Below, one piece after another: positions 1 through 7,603 of a DNA stretch of 64,000 nucleotides. The stretch lies in assembly GCF_051955275.1 (NCBI RefSeq), contig NZ_JBQCGW010000181.1, positions 1 to 64,000 on the forward strand, read 5' to 3'. Below the pieces are notes generated by a model that worked only from the letters and a program-made list of their open reading frames with translations, was not told the origin of the DNA and ran no database searches. How positions within the stretch are numbered: position 1 is the first letter of the stretch; every line of letters begins with the position of its first letter. Source of the stretch: Pseudobacter sp051955275 (GTDB taxonomy: Bacteria; Bacteroidota; Bacteroidia; Chitinophagales; Chitinophagaceae). Both the position numbers and the translations under genes were made by a program.

Positions 1-2
1 CC

Positions 3-527
3 AATATCAGCTATGGCCTTCCCGTGATCGAGCAGATCCGCAAAGCCACCCAAAAGGTCTGCGATGTGCACCTCATGATCCTGGAACCTGGAATGTATGC
101 GGAGGCATTTAAAAATGCCGGAGCCGATATACTTACGGTTCACCTGGAAGCATGCGTGCACCTGCACCGTAACCTGCAACAGATCCGCAGCCTGGGCATG
201 AAAACAGGGGTTGCCCTCAACCCGCATACACCCGTAAGCCTGCTGCAGGATGTGATCCAGGATATCGATGTGGTGCTGATCATGAGCGTGAACCCCGGTT
301 TCGGTGGACAGGCATTCATCCCGCATACCCTCGAAAAGCTCAGGCAACTGCGCCGCATGGTGGATGAAAAGGAACTTTCCACCATCATTGAAGTGGATGG
401 CGGTGTAACACTGGAAAATGCTGCTTCCATCATCCAGGCCGGCGCCACAGCGCTGGTGGCTGGCAATACTGTATTCAAATCCCCGGATCCGGTGGCTACC
501 ATCGCCAAACTGAAACAGGTTGGGTGA
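3..527 (+). CDS. rpe: Ribulose-phosphate 3-epimerase, 5'-truncated by window edge
   Basis: Interconverts D-ribulose 5-phosphate and D-xylulose 5-phosphate in the cytosolic pentose phosphate pathway. The reading frame is open to the window edge and residues such as NISYGLPVIEQI before the first GTG (position 24) are typical of the family, so the true start lies outside and only about 175 of about 215 residues are present. The TIM-barrel signatures are visible: CDVHLMI near the start, SVNPGFGGQAFIP in the middle and the phosphate-binding VDGGV loop near the end. The stop overlaps the GTG proposed as the start of the following receptor gene (GTGA), suggesting co-transcription. Identification is secure. 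Confidence 0.95.
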   Translation, partial: NISYGLPVIEQIRKATQKVCDVHLMILEPGMYAEAFKNAGADILTVHLEACVHLHRNLQQIRSLGMKTGVALNPHTPVSLLQDVIQDIDVVLIMSVNPGFGGQAFIPHTLEKLRQLRRMVDEKELSTIIEVDGGVTLENAASIIQAGATALVAGNTVFKSPDPVATIAKLKQVG

Positions 528-3055
528 TCCGGGAAAATCTACTAATTTCGACAGCACAAAAAATACTGCCGGTGAGAGCTTCCCTGCTTACGTTGGTTTA
601 CCTGATACTGATCCTCCCCCAGGCCGCCCTTGCCCAGAAAAAGCCAGCTGTGCTTTCAGGCAAAGTGGTGGACGAAAATGAAAATCCACTCTCCCGGGTG
701 TCAGTAACGGTACTGGGTAAACGAAATGGTGTTCTCACTTCCGACTCCGGCACATTCACCATGCAGGTGCCCTCCGATCAGGCATTCGCACTGGTGTTCA
801 CTTTCACCGGCTACAAATCCGTTCAACGTAATTTTTTCCTCAGCGAAAAAGAATCCGAATACGTAGTGGTAAGCATGGAGCGTGGCTCAGGCATGCTGGA
901 CTCCGTAGTGGTCACCGATCAGCGGCAACGCCGCGAAGCCGGGCTGGTGGTGATCAATCCCAAACACGCCATCAATATCCCCTCCCCCGGTGGTGGCATC
1001 GAAAGTCTTATCAAAGTATTTGTTGGGTCGAATAATGAACTCACCTCCCAATATTCCGTCCGTGGTGGTAACTACGACGAGAACCTGGTTTATGTAAATG
1101 ATTTCGAGATCTTCCGTCCGTACCTCGTCCGCAGTGGACAACAGGAAGGCCTCAGCTTCATCAATCCTGAACTGGCACGTAACGTAAGCTTCTACAATGG
1201 CGGCTTTCAGGCCAGGTACGGAGATAAGATGAGCTCTGTACTGGATATCCAGTACAAGAAGCCCAAAACATTCGGAGGCACCGCTTATATCGGTCTGCTG
1301 GAACAGGGACTGCATTTTGAAGGCGCATCAAAGAACGGGAAGTTCACTTACCTCATCGGGGTCCGCAACAGGAGCAACCGCAACCTGCTCTCCAGCCAGG
1401 ATACCAAGGGCAACTACGTTCCTTCTTCTTCCGACCTGCAGGCACAGTTTACTTATCAGATAAACGCAAGAAATTCCATAGAACTGCTGGGCAATATCTC
1501 CCAGACCAAATTCACGCTGATACCGGAATTCAGCCAGCTCACCAGCAGCGTGTTCTCGCCGTATTTCAGCGCCAACCTGGGCCTCGATATTTTCTTCGAG
1601 GGTCGGGAAGAAGACCGCTACCGCACCAATATGATCGGCATTTCCTTCATTCAGCAGATCAGCAAAAAACTGCGCCTTAAATGGATGGCCAGCCGTTTCG
1701 AGAACGACGAAAAAGAATCCCTCGATATCACCGGCGCCTACCTCTTCGGAGATCGCTCCTTCGATAAAGGAAAACCCGATTTCGGCATGATCACCAATCC
1801 GCTCGGCTCCGGCGTTTACCAGACTTTCGCCCGCAACAAACTCAATATCGGCCTGTACAATTTCTCTCATAAGGGAAGCTACGATCAGGGCAGGCATTTC
1901 ATACAATGGGGACAGTCAGTAGAACGGCAAACCATAACCGATAAACTGAACGAATGGGAATACCAGGATTCAGCCGGTTACAACCTGCCCTACAATCCCG
2001 ATATGTTCCAGCTGAGCAGGGTCACCAAAACAAAAGCGGATATCGATATCCTCCGCCTCAGCGGCTATATCCAGGACAATATCATTTTCAGCGACTCGGC
2101 CGATTTCAGCATCCAGGCTGGTCTCCGTTACAATTACAATGATCTCAACAAGGAGTTCCTGCTTTCCCCCCGCGTGGGCTTCAGCTGGAAGCCCTCCAAC
2201 TGGGAAAGGGATATTATCTTCCGCGGTGCCGCCGGTCTCTATCACCAGCCTCCCTTCTACCGCGAGCTACGCCGCTACGACGGTACCATCAACCGTGATC
2301 TCAAAGCACAGAAAAGCTGGCAGGTAACTGCCGGTCTCGATTATAATTTCAAGAATGGCAACCGTCCATTCAGGTTCACTGCCGAAGCCTATTACAAGAA
2401 TATGTGGGATGTAGTGCCTTACGATATCGATAATGTACGCATCCGCTATTTTGGTGAGAACCGCGCAAAAGCATACGCTGCCGGACTTGAGCTCCGCCTC
2501 TTCGGAGAGCTGGTGAAAGACGCGGAATCTTGGGTGAGCCTTGGTTTCATGCGCACCCGCGAGGACCTCGATAAAGACACTTATTTCGATTATACCCTGG
2601 ATGCCAACAACAAACCCATCGACAGTACCCGGCGCGAAGCAGGCTGGCTCCGCCGCCCTTCAGACCGCCTCCTTACCTTTGGCATGTTCCTCCAGGATTA
2701 CCTGAGCACCAACAAGAACTTCAAAGTATACCTCAACTTTCTATACGGCAGTAACCTGCCCTACAATATTCCCAACAGCGTGAAATACCGAAACGCGCTG
2801 GAGATCGATCCTTATATCCGTATAGACCTCGGATTTAGTGCCCTGCTGCTCGACAGCGAGAAGAGCAACCGGCGCAGCCATAACCCTTTCCGCAACTTCG
2901 AGAATATCTGGGCCACGCTGGAAGTGTTCAACCTTATTGACCGCGACAATACCATCAGTTATCTCCTCATCAAGGATTTCAGCAACACGGTGTACGCCAT
3001 GCCCAACCGCCTGACGCCCCGCCTGATCAACCTTAAACTCATCGCACGTTTCTAA
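524..3055 (+). CDS. TonB-dependent receptor with N-terminal carboxypeptidase-like domain
   Basis: Outer-membrane beta-barrel receptor expected to import a ligand using TonB energy; substrate unknown. A signal peptide ends near ALAQ; a CarboxypepD_reg-like domain follows (about residues 42-115, starting LSGKVVDENENPLSRVSV), then a plug region (about 130-230 with YSVRGGNYDENLVYVNDFEI) and a long barrel of aromatic-rich strands ending in the expected terminal Phe (LKLIARF). The GTG at 524 overlaps the rpe stop by four bases; a second GTG at 572 would give a cleaner signal peptide (MRASLLTLVYLILILPQAALA) and is a realistic alternative start. No SusD partner is adjacent, so it is not an obvious polysaccharide-utilisation pair. 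Confidence 0.88.
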   Translation: MIRENLLISTAQKILPVRASLLTLVYLILILPQAALAQKKPAVLSGKVVDENENPLSRVSVTVLGKRNGVLTSDSGTFTMQVPSDQAFALVFTFTGYKSVQRNFFLSEKESEYVVVSMERGSGMLDSVVVTDQRQRREAGLVVINPKHAINIPSPGGGIESLIKVFVGSNNELTSQYSVRGGNYDENLVYVNDFEIFRPYLVRSGQQEGLSFINPELARNVSFYNGGFQARYGDKMSSVLDIQYKKPKTFGGTAYIGLLEQGLHFEGASKNGKFTYLIGVRNRSNRNLLSSQDTKGNYVPSSSDLQAQFTYQINARNSIELLGNISQTKFTLIPEFSQLTSSVFSPYFSANLGLDIFFEGREEDRYRTNMIGISFIQQISKKLRLKWMASRFENDEKESLDITGAYLFGDRSFDKGKPDFGMITNPLGSGVYQTFARNKLNIGLYNFSHKGSYDQGRHFIQWGQSVERQTITDKLNEWEYQDSAGYNLPYNPDMFQLSRVTKTKADIDILRLSGYIQDNIIFSDSADFSIQAGLRYNYNDLNKEFLLSPRVGFSWKPSNWERDIIFRGAAGLYHQPPFYRELRRYDGTINRDLKAQKSWQVTAGLDYNFKNGNRPFRFTAEAYYKNMWDVVPYDIDNVRIRYFGENRAKAYAAGLELRLFGELVKDAESWVSLGFMRTREDLDKDTYFDYTLDANNKPIDSTRREAGWLRRPSDRLLTFGMFLQDYLSTNKNFKVYLNFLYGSNLPYNIPNSVKYRNALEIDPYIRIDLGFSALLLDSEKSNRRSHNPFRNFENIWATLEVFNLIDRDNTISYLLIKDFSNTVYAMPNRLTPRLINLKLIARF

Positions 3056-3400
3056 GCCACAGGCTGGCATATTATTTTCCAACTGTCATCCTTAACCGCT
3101 ATTGTGCTTCATTTTATTCCCATTTCCCACGGCATTCCATTTTTGGGATATTCCGGGCGCATGGCAACTTTGTAACAAACTGATTGTCAATACATCTCAA
3201 TATTGGCACCAGATTAGCAATTTGATATACATCAACCGAACTTATAAAAACAAATACAAAACAAAAACAAACTAAATACAAGTTATTGAATAGAGGATAA
3301 GGTAAGGTTGAGGTCTCTGGTAGTAGCAAATTGGCAAGTTTAATGATTAATGGTAAAAGGTTATTGGTTAGAAGCCATCCCTGGTAAGGATGTCACATGA

Positions 3401-3435
3401 GGCTGTCTCATCACTGGGACAGCCTTTTTGTTTTG
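3401..3435 (+). terminator. Intrinsic terminator in the 3056-4029 non-coding stretch
   Basis: GGCTGTC (3401-3407) pairs with GACAGCC (3418-3424), extendable by a wobble pair, followed by TTTTTGTTTT. It lies about 350 bases after the receptor stop. The 3056-3400 stretch before it is AT-rich and holds no convincing ORF. A smaller CATCC/GGATG hairpin precedes the terminator, so it may instead end a small RNA. Confidence 0.7.
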
Positions 3436-3462
3436 CCTTCTCGGGTTTATTAAAATATAGTT

Positions 3463-3870
3463 GGGAAACATACCCACACCTGATGGTTCTTTGATGGAGC
3501 AATATGTCCGCATCCATCACCCTGATAAATCTGAAGAGTTGCCATGAATAATATTGAACTGACTTGAACGAATGGAATTGATTGAAACGAAATTGAACCA
3601 GATCTGATTTGATCTGATTTGATTTGTTTTGATTACAGTGAACCGGGTTGCTTTCTTCAGTAAACCCTCACCCTGTCAGCAAACCTGATAATACTTTATG
3701 CAAGCACATAGTACAAGAACTGTTGCACCGCCACCCCTATTAGTGAAGGGATATGCCTTCCCCGGCCTTGAAAACATACGATCATCCCACAGCCCGGCTT
3801 TGCAACATGGCTCTAACATACCCTACCACAGTTCAATCAAAACCTCCATAGGGTGTGGGTATGTTTTCCA
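3463..3870. repeat. MITE-like dispersed repeat, copy 1 (about 405 bp)
   Basis: The ends are inverted copies: AAACATACCCACACCTGATGG starts near 3466 on the plus strand (quoted in part) and the complement of AAAACATACCCACACCC lies at about 3851-3867. A second element with the same ends is at 33661-33940. The right-hand 120 bases resemble that copy: GGGATATG, then GCCTTG/GCCTTA followed by AAAACATACG. The middle holds a low-complexity GATCTGATTTGATCTGATTT tract near 3600. No transposase is encoded; a 78-codon ORF at 3698-3934 lacks family features and I do not call it. No target-site duplication is evident by eye. Confidence 0.6.
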
Positions 3871-4029
3871 GCCGGAAAGGCAAATCCCGGAACGGGTGCA
3901 TTTTCCCAGCGTTTTCCAGGTATGGGAAGAATAAACTCTGGCACGGGTAGCTTATCATTTGATTATGAGCAACTTACATTTCTGGCATTTTGTTAGCATT
4001 ACCAGGTACAGAACAGCAAAACAGTAAAT

Positions 4030-4302
4030 ATGATCACAGAAGTACTGGTAAACCCTTCTCCTTTCAAAAGCTCTTTCACACTGGAGATCAGCTGTAACCA
4101 GAATTTACATGCGATAGTGCGGCTGATCAATGCGGAGGACCGGATTATCAAATTATTCTCCTGGTATCTGCTCAAGGGAGCTAACATCACAAACATCGAT
4201 GAAATATCGTGCACCACGAGTGGGCAATGCAGGCTGGATGTCATCAACCAGCACGGAGAACTGCTCCACTCAATCGATGTGGCCCAATCATTACAGGTAT
4301 AA
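4030..4302 (+). CDS. Small protein resembling an orphan T9SS C-terminal sorting domain
   Basis: A 90-aa protein without signal peptide or membrane segment. Its whole length looks like the type A sorting domain that T9SS cargo carries at the C-terminus: an N-terminal NPSPFKSSFTLEI strand like the usual PNPF...L motif, a central VRLINAEDRIIKLFSW segment and a C-terminal GELLHSIDV strand. Here nothing precedes the domain. It starts at ATG 4030 in a gene-poor region. The match to the CTD fold is by pattern only; it could be a relic of a larger cargo gene or a stand-alone family. No transcript terminator is seen until the palindrome at 4705. Confidence 0.55.
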   Translation: MITEVLVNPSPFKSSFTLEISCNQNLHAIVRLINAEDRIIKLFSWYLLKGANITNIDEISCTTSGQCRLDVINQHGELLHSIDVAQSLQV

Positions 4303-4704
4303 GCAACGCTCTAAACCCGAACCCTAAACCCTGAACCGTAAATTTTTAGATACACGTTTGCATGAGCCCTACCCCGTTCATGCCCCCAACCCAAACCGTC
4401 GAATTTATTTTTTGTTTCAGTCGATTTTCATTTTTCGGTCGAGTTCAATTTGGTTAATGTTAATGGTTAAAGGTTTCTGATTATTGGTTATTGGCTATTG
4501 GTTTCAAAGTACAGAACAAGGTTAAGGTCAATGGTTAATTTTCATTTGTTATTTGTACAAAGGTTAATGGTTAATGTTCAAAGGTTACATGTTCATTGTT
4601 TTTCATTCAGTTGTTTTTGGTTTTTAGTTTTTCATGGCAAGCACTTAATCCCTACCCTAAGCCGTAGAATACCCTATTTTGCTTGATCCCTACCCATGTC
4701 CCTG
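4303..4704. other. AT-rich low-complexity non-coding stretch
   Basis: No credible gene. Contains a short telomere-like run (CTAAACCCGAACCCTAAACC near 4310-4330) and, from 4450 to 4600, many degenerate copies of GGTTAATGGTTA-type hexamers and TTATTGG motifs. A similar GGTTA/TTAATGG mix occurs at 3340-3370 and, on the other strand, at 54060-54085. Confidence 0.6.
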
Positions 4705-4733
4705 GCTGCCTTCATGAAGGCAGCTTTTTTTTT
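4705..4733 (+). terminator. Perfect-palindrome intrinsic terminator upstream of pdxJ
   Basis: GCTGCCTTCATGAAGGCAGC (4705-4724) is a perfect palindrome followed by nine T residues. It ends transcription from the left just before the pdxJ promoter box. Confidence 0.85.
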
Positions 4734-4734
4734 A

Positions 4735-4742
4735 TAATTTTG
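4735..4742 (+). promoter_or_regulatory. Bacteroidota -7 box for pdxJ (TAATTTTG)
   Basis: TAATTTTG matches TAnnTTTG exactly and ends three bases before the pdxJ ATG at 4746. If used, the message would be leaderless or nearly so. It also argues against the longer reading frame starting at 4683, which would begin inside the upstream terminator. Confidence 0.5.
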
Positions 4743-4745
4743 GGT

Positions 4746-5471
4746 ATGGCTAAACTCAGTGTCAACATCAACAAGTTCGCTACCCTGCGCAACAGCCGCG
4801 GTGGCAATAATCCGGATGTGGTGAAAGCCGCAGTGGATGCACAATTGTTTGGAGCAGACGGCGTAACCATCCACCCCCGCCCGGATGAGCGGCATATCCG
4901 CTACCAGGATGCGCGGGATATCAAAAAGATCATTACAACAGAATTCAATATTGAAGGCAATTGCCGGGAGCAGAAATTCATCGACCTGGTGCTGGAAACA
5001 CAACCTCACCAGGTTACACTCGTTCCGGATGCAGAAGGTCAACTTACATCAGACCATGGATGGGATACGGTGAAGTACCGCGATTACCTCCGGGAAGTGA
5101 TCCCGGTTTTCCAGAAAGCAGGTATCAGGGTTTCCATTTTTGTTGATCCCGTGATAGAGATGGTGAATGGCGCCGCAGAAACAGGCACCGATCGTATCGA
5201 GCTTTATACGGAAGGATATGCAAGGGCATTTCACCAGGGTAAGGAAAAAGCCATCGCCCCCTACGCAGCTGCCGCGAAGCGCGCAAAAGAATTGAAACTG
5301 GGCATCAATGCAGGGCATGATCTTGATCTGGATAACCTCGCCTGGTTCGCGCAGCAGATCCCTGCACTGGATGAAGTGAGCATCGGCCATGCACTGGTTT
5401 GTGATGCATTGTACCTGGGATATGAGAATGCAGTACAGTTGTACAAGCGGCAGCTGGCTGTAAAGAAATAG
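4746..5471 (+). CDS. pdxJ: Pyridoxine 5'-phosphate synthase
   Basis: Condenses 1-deoxy-D-xylulose 5-phosphate with 3-amino-2-oxopropyl phosphate to pyridoxine 5'-phosphate, the last ring-forming step of DXP-dependent vitamin B6 synthesis in the cytosol. A 241-aa TIM barrel starting MAKLSVNINKFATLRNSRGG, the standard PdxJ N-terminus, with GADGVTIHPRPDERHI and the C-terminal GHDL and SIGHALVCDAL loops. The start at 4746 is preferred over an in-frame ATG at 4683 because family homology begins there and a terminator and promoter box lie between the two. A REP-like palindrome begins three bases after the stop codon. Confidence 0.95.
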   Translation: MAKLSVNINKFATLRNSRGGNNPDVVKAAVDAQLFGADGVTIHPRPDERHIRYQDARDIKKIITTEFNIEGNCREQKFIDLVLETQPHQVTLVPDAEGQLTSDHGWDTVKYRDYLREVIPVFQKAGIRVSIFVDPVIEMVNGAAETGTDRIELYTEGYARAFHQGKEKAIAPYAAAAKRAKELKLGINAGHDLDLDNLAWFAQQIPALDEVSIGHALVCDALYLGYENAVQLYKRQLAVKK

Positions 5472-5473
5472 TT

Positions 5474-5598
5474 CCGCAGTGGCCAGTCGCTCGCGTCCCC
5501 GCAAGTGACTTTTATTTGTCCGCCTCTGGCGAGCACGTTGTCGCCGGGAGGTGACGGAATATAAGTAACTCGCCAGAGGCGAGCTACTGGCCGCTGCG
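5474..5598. repeat. REP-like palindromic repeat, copy A
   Basis: Outer inverted repeat CCGCAGTGGCCAGT near 5474 with the complement of CGCAGCGGCCAGTA at the right end; inner hairpins TCGCTCGCG/CGCAAGTGA and CTCGCC/GGCGAG. Read on the minus strand the right end gives GTAG followed by the hairpin CTCGCCTCTGGCGAG, the layout known for REP sequences recognised by RAYT proteins. Starts three bases after the pdxJ stop. Three relatives lie at 20464, 44082 and 54324. Confidence 0.8.
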
Positions 5599-5613
5599 TA
5601 AGAAACCAAACAA

Positions 5614-5645
5614 AAAACCCCGGCCATTCCGAGCCGGGGTTTGCT
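5614..5645. terminator. Bidirectional terminator between pdxJ and the OmpA-family gene
   Basis: AACCCCGGC and GCCGGGGTT form a nine-base-pair stem around an eight-base loop. An A-rich left flank and a T-containing right flank suit the two convergent genes. Confidence 0.75.
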
Positions 5646-5661
5646 ATTGTTATTACAGGTA

Positions 5662-7005
5662 TTAATGATAATGAAGCTTCAGTTCAACACGCCTGTTTTT
5701 GGCGCGGCCTGCAGCTGTTTTGTTATCAGCCACTGGCTGCTCCTGGCCGTAACCGGCAGATTTCAGACGCTCGGCACTGATGCCTTTTTTCACAAAGTAA
5801 TCGTACACGGATTTAGCGCGCTTATCGCTTAACGTGAGGTTCTTGTCAGCTTTTCCGGTATTGTCAGTATGCCCTTCCACATCCAGCTTCAGATTGGGAT
5901 CTTCGTTGAGCAACTTCACCACATCATCCAGTGATTTATGTGATTTGGCCAGCAGTTGGAAGCTTCCGGTTGCGAAGAAGATATTCCTGGCAGCCACATC
6001 GATGCGCTTCTTCACTTCTTCTTTGATCTCCGGACAACCCTGGTTGGCCACAGTACCGGGCAGATCAGGGCATTTATCTTCTTCATCGTTCACCCCGTCT
6101 TTATCGCGGTCGGGAACGGGGCAGCCGTCGTAACGGGCTACACCTTTCTCATTCGGACATTTATCGATCTCATCATTGATTCCGTCTCCGTCCGTGTCAG
6201 GGATCGGACAACCCTGGTAGCGGGCCAGTCCGGGTACATCCGGACATTTATCCTCGCTGTCCTGGATGCCATCTCCGTCCCTGTCCGGGCAGCCTTTGAA
6301 CTGCGCCAGTCCGGGCACTGTGGGGCAGGCGTCGAGGCTGTCTACGATACCATCATTATCCGTGTCTTTCGGAGGTGGCGGAGGCAGGGGAACTACCGCT
6401 ACCGGAGGTGCCGCCTTTTTCTTTTTACCGATCACACCGGCCAGGCCGATGCTATGGTAGAAGTGGTAGTTGGCGGATTCGGTTACGGGTATACGGTATT
6501 GTGAGTTGATGATCAGGAAGGCTTCGTTCAGGATGTTCACCTGAATGCCTACCCCCGCGGGAATGAAGGCTCCGAAAGTTCCCTTGTACATGGATGCTCC
6601 CACACCTGCCTGCAGGTAGGGAGACACGGCGTATTTGTTGGAAAACATCTTGGCGCGGACAGACACATCGCCTTCCAGCAGGAAGTTATCCTTGCCGTAA
6701 GTGGAGCCATCCTTGCGGATATAATCCAGGAAAGAACCCGCCAGTGTAGTGGTGAAATCAAAGGTTTTATTGAGCCCGTCAATATAGTTGATGGCAAGCC
6801 CGGGGTTCATATCCTTGATCTTTCCGAACTTCTTATCTCTCAGCGTAGTGCTCAGTGAAGTGTTGCGTATATTCTGAGCCGTTTTGAAATCATTGAAGAA
6901 GAAATGAACACCTAAAGTAGGGTTCTGAACATAGTCATCATCCTGTGCAAAAGCAATCTCATGAAGGGTGAGGAGCAAGAAAAGGTGTAGTAGGATTTTC
7001 TTCAT
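5662..7005 (-). CDS. OmpA-family outer membrane protein with TSP type-3 repeats
   Basis: Structural outer-membrane protein that anchors the envelope to peptidoglycan. From the ATG at 7005: a signal peptide (MKKILLHLFLLLTLHEIAFAQ), an N-terminal beta-barrel region to about residue 205, a PPVAVVPLPPPPP hinge, four calcium-binding thrombospondin type-3 repeats (DTDNDGIVDSLDACP and relatives, about 215-330), and a C-terminal OmpA domain (about 340-447) with the peptidoglycan-binding core EGHTDNTG and the terminal GRAKNRRVEL. An upstream in-frame TTG at 7011 is less likely than the ATG. A TATTTTTG promoter box lies about 30 bases upstream. It leads a group of envelope genes but is separately transcribed. 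Confidence 0.92.
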   Translation of the reverse strand: MKKILLHLFLLLTLHEIAFAQDDDYVQNPTLGVHFFFNDFKTAQNIRNTSLSTTLRDKKFGKIKDMNPGLAINYIDGLNKTFDFTTTLAGSFLDYIRKDGSTYGKDNFLLEGDVSVRAKMFSNKYAVSPYLQAGVGASMYKGTFGAFIPAGVGIQVNILNEAFLIINSQYRIPVTESANYHFYHSIGLAGVIGKKKKAAPPVAVVPLPPPPPKDTDNDGIVDSLDACPTVPGLAQFKGCPDRDGDGIQDSEDKCPDVPGLARYQGCPIPDTDGDGINDEIDKCPNEKGVARYDGCPVPDRDKDGVNDEEDKCPDLPGTVANQGCPEIKEEVKKRIDVAARNIFFATGSFQLLAKSHKSLDDVVKLLNEDPNLKLDVEGHTDNTGKADKNLTLSDKRAKSVYDYFVKKGISAERLKSAGYGQEQPVADNKTAAGRAKNRRVELKLHYH

Positions 7006-7033
7006 AAACAAGAAGGTTTTGTATTCGTATGAG

Positions 7034-7041
7034 CAAAAATA
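7034..7041 (-). promoter_or_regulatory. -7 box TATTTTTG upstream of the OmpA-family gene
   Basis: On the minus strand TATTTTTG matches TAnnTTTG, 29 bases upstream of the ATG at 7005. No clear -33 TTTG was identified. Confidence 0.4.
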
Positions 7042-7132
7042 ACAGGGTACTTATTAAATAGAAAAATAATTTATCAACCTGGGTTAATAAATAACATTCC
7101 GGAAATGATGCTCACGGGTATAACAGAACGAG

Positions 7133-7591
7133 TTACGGTTGGGCAGGCTGAGCAGGTGGCTCCATCAGATTCAACTCAACCGGCTTTGTTTTACCGAGGT
7201 ATTCCACCTTCACGCGCGTTAGCCCATGACCGGTATACCCGAGTGTTTTAGCCGCAATATGACTTAAGTCGATCAGTCTTTTGTTCATGTGGTGCATGCG
7301 GTCCGTGACCCTGAGGACCACGCTCCTGTTGTTACGGATATTGGTAACACGTACCCAGCAGTTGAGAGGAAGCGTATTGCAGGCTGCTGTTAATTTCTTC
7401 TGGCTGAAGATATCGCCATTGGCGGTTTTCCGGCCTTCGAATTTGTTATGATAGAAACTGGCTACACCGTATTGAGTCTTAGCCACTTTACGGCTTTTGG
7501 ACATGTGCACACTGTCTGCAACTGCCGCCTGGGCGCAAACTACGGCAGGTGTAACAATGAAGATGAGAACGATCAGGGCCCATTGTTTCAT
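7133..7591 (-). CDS. RlpA-like double-psi beta-barrel protein
   Basis: Secreted or periplasmic protein of the septal-ring lytic transglycosylase family RlpA; in other bacteria such proteins cleave denuded glycan strands. The 152 residues comprise a signal peptide (MKQWALIVLIFIVTPAVVCAQ), a short linker and one double-psi beta-barrel domain (about residues 40-135: GVASFYHNKFEGRKTANGD, then LPLNCWVRVTNIRNNRSVVL, VTDRM and DLSHIAAKTLG). There is no SPOR domain, so septal targeting by that route is not expected. It follows the L,D-transpeptidase gene at 12 bases, and both probably form a two-gene cell-wall operon. Confidence 0.85.
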   Translation of the reverse strand: MKQWALIVLIFIVTPAVVCAQAAVADSVHMSKSRKVAKTQYGVASFYHNKFEGRKTANGDIFSQKKLTAACNTLPLNCWVRVTNIRNNRSVVLRVTDRMHHMNKRLIDLSHIAAKTLGYTGHGLTRVKVEYLGKTKPVELNLMEPPAQPAQP

Positions 7592-7603
7592 AGATAGGGG
7601 ATT

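Noticed and set aside
3698..3934. 78-codon ORF inside the first MITE-like element
   Set aside because: It spans the inverted-repeat end, has no family features and the corresponding frame is not kept in the second copy.
4308..4335. Telomere-like CCCTAAA repeats
   Set aside because: Only three imperfect units in AT-rich intergenic DNA of a bacterial-type region; no sign of a replicon end.
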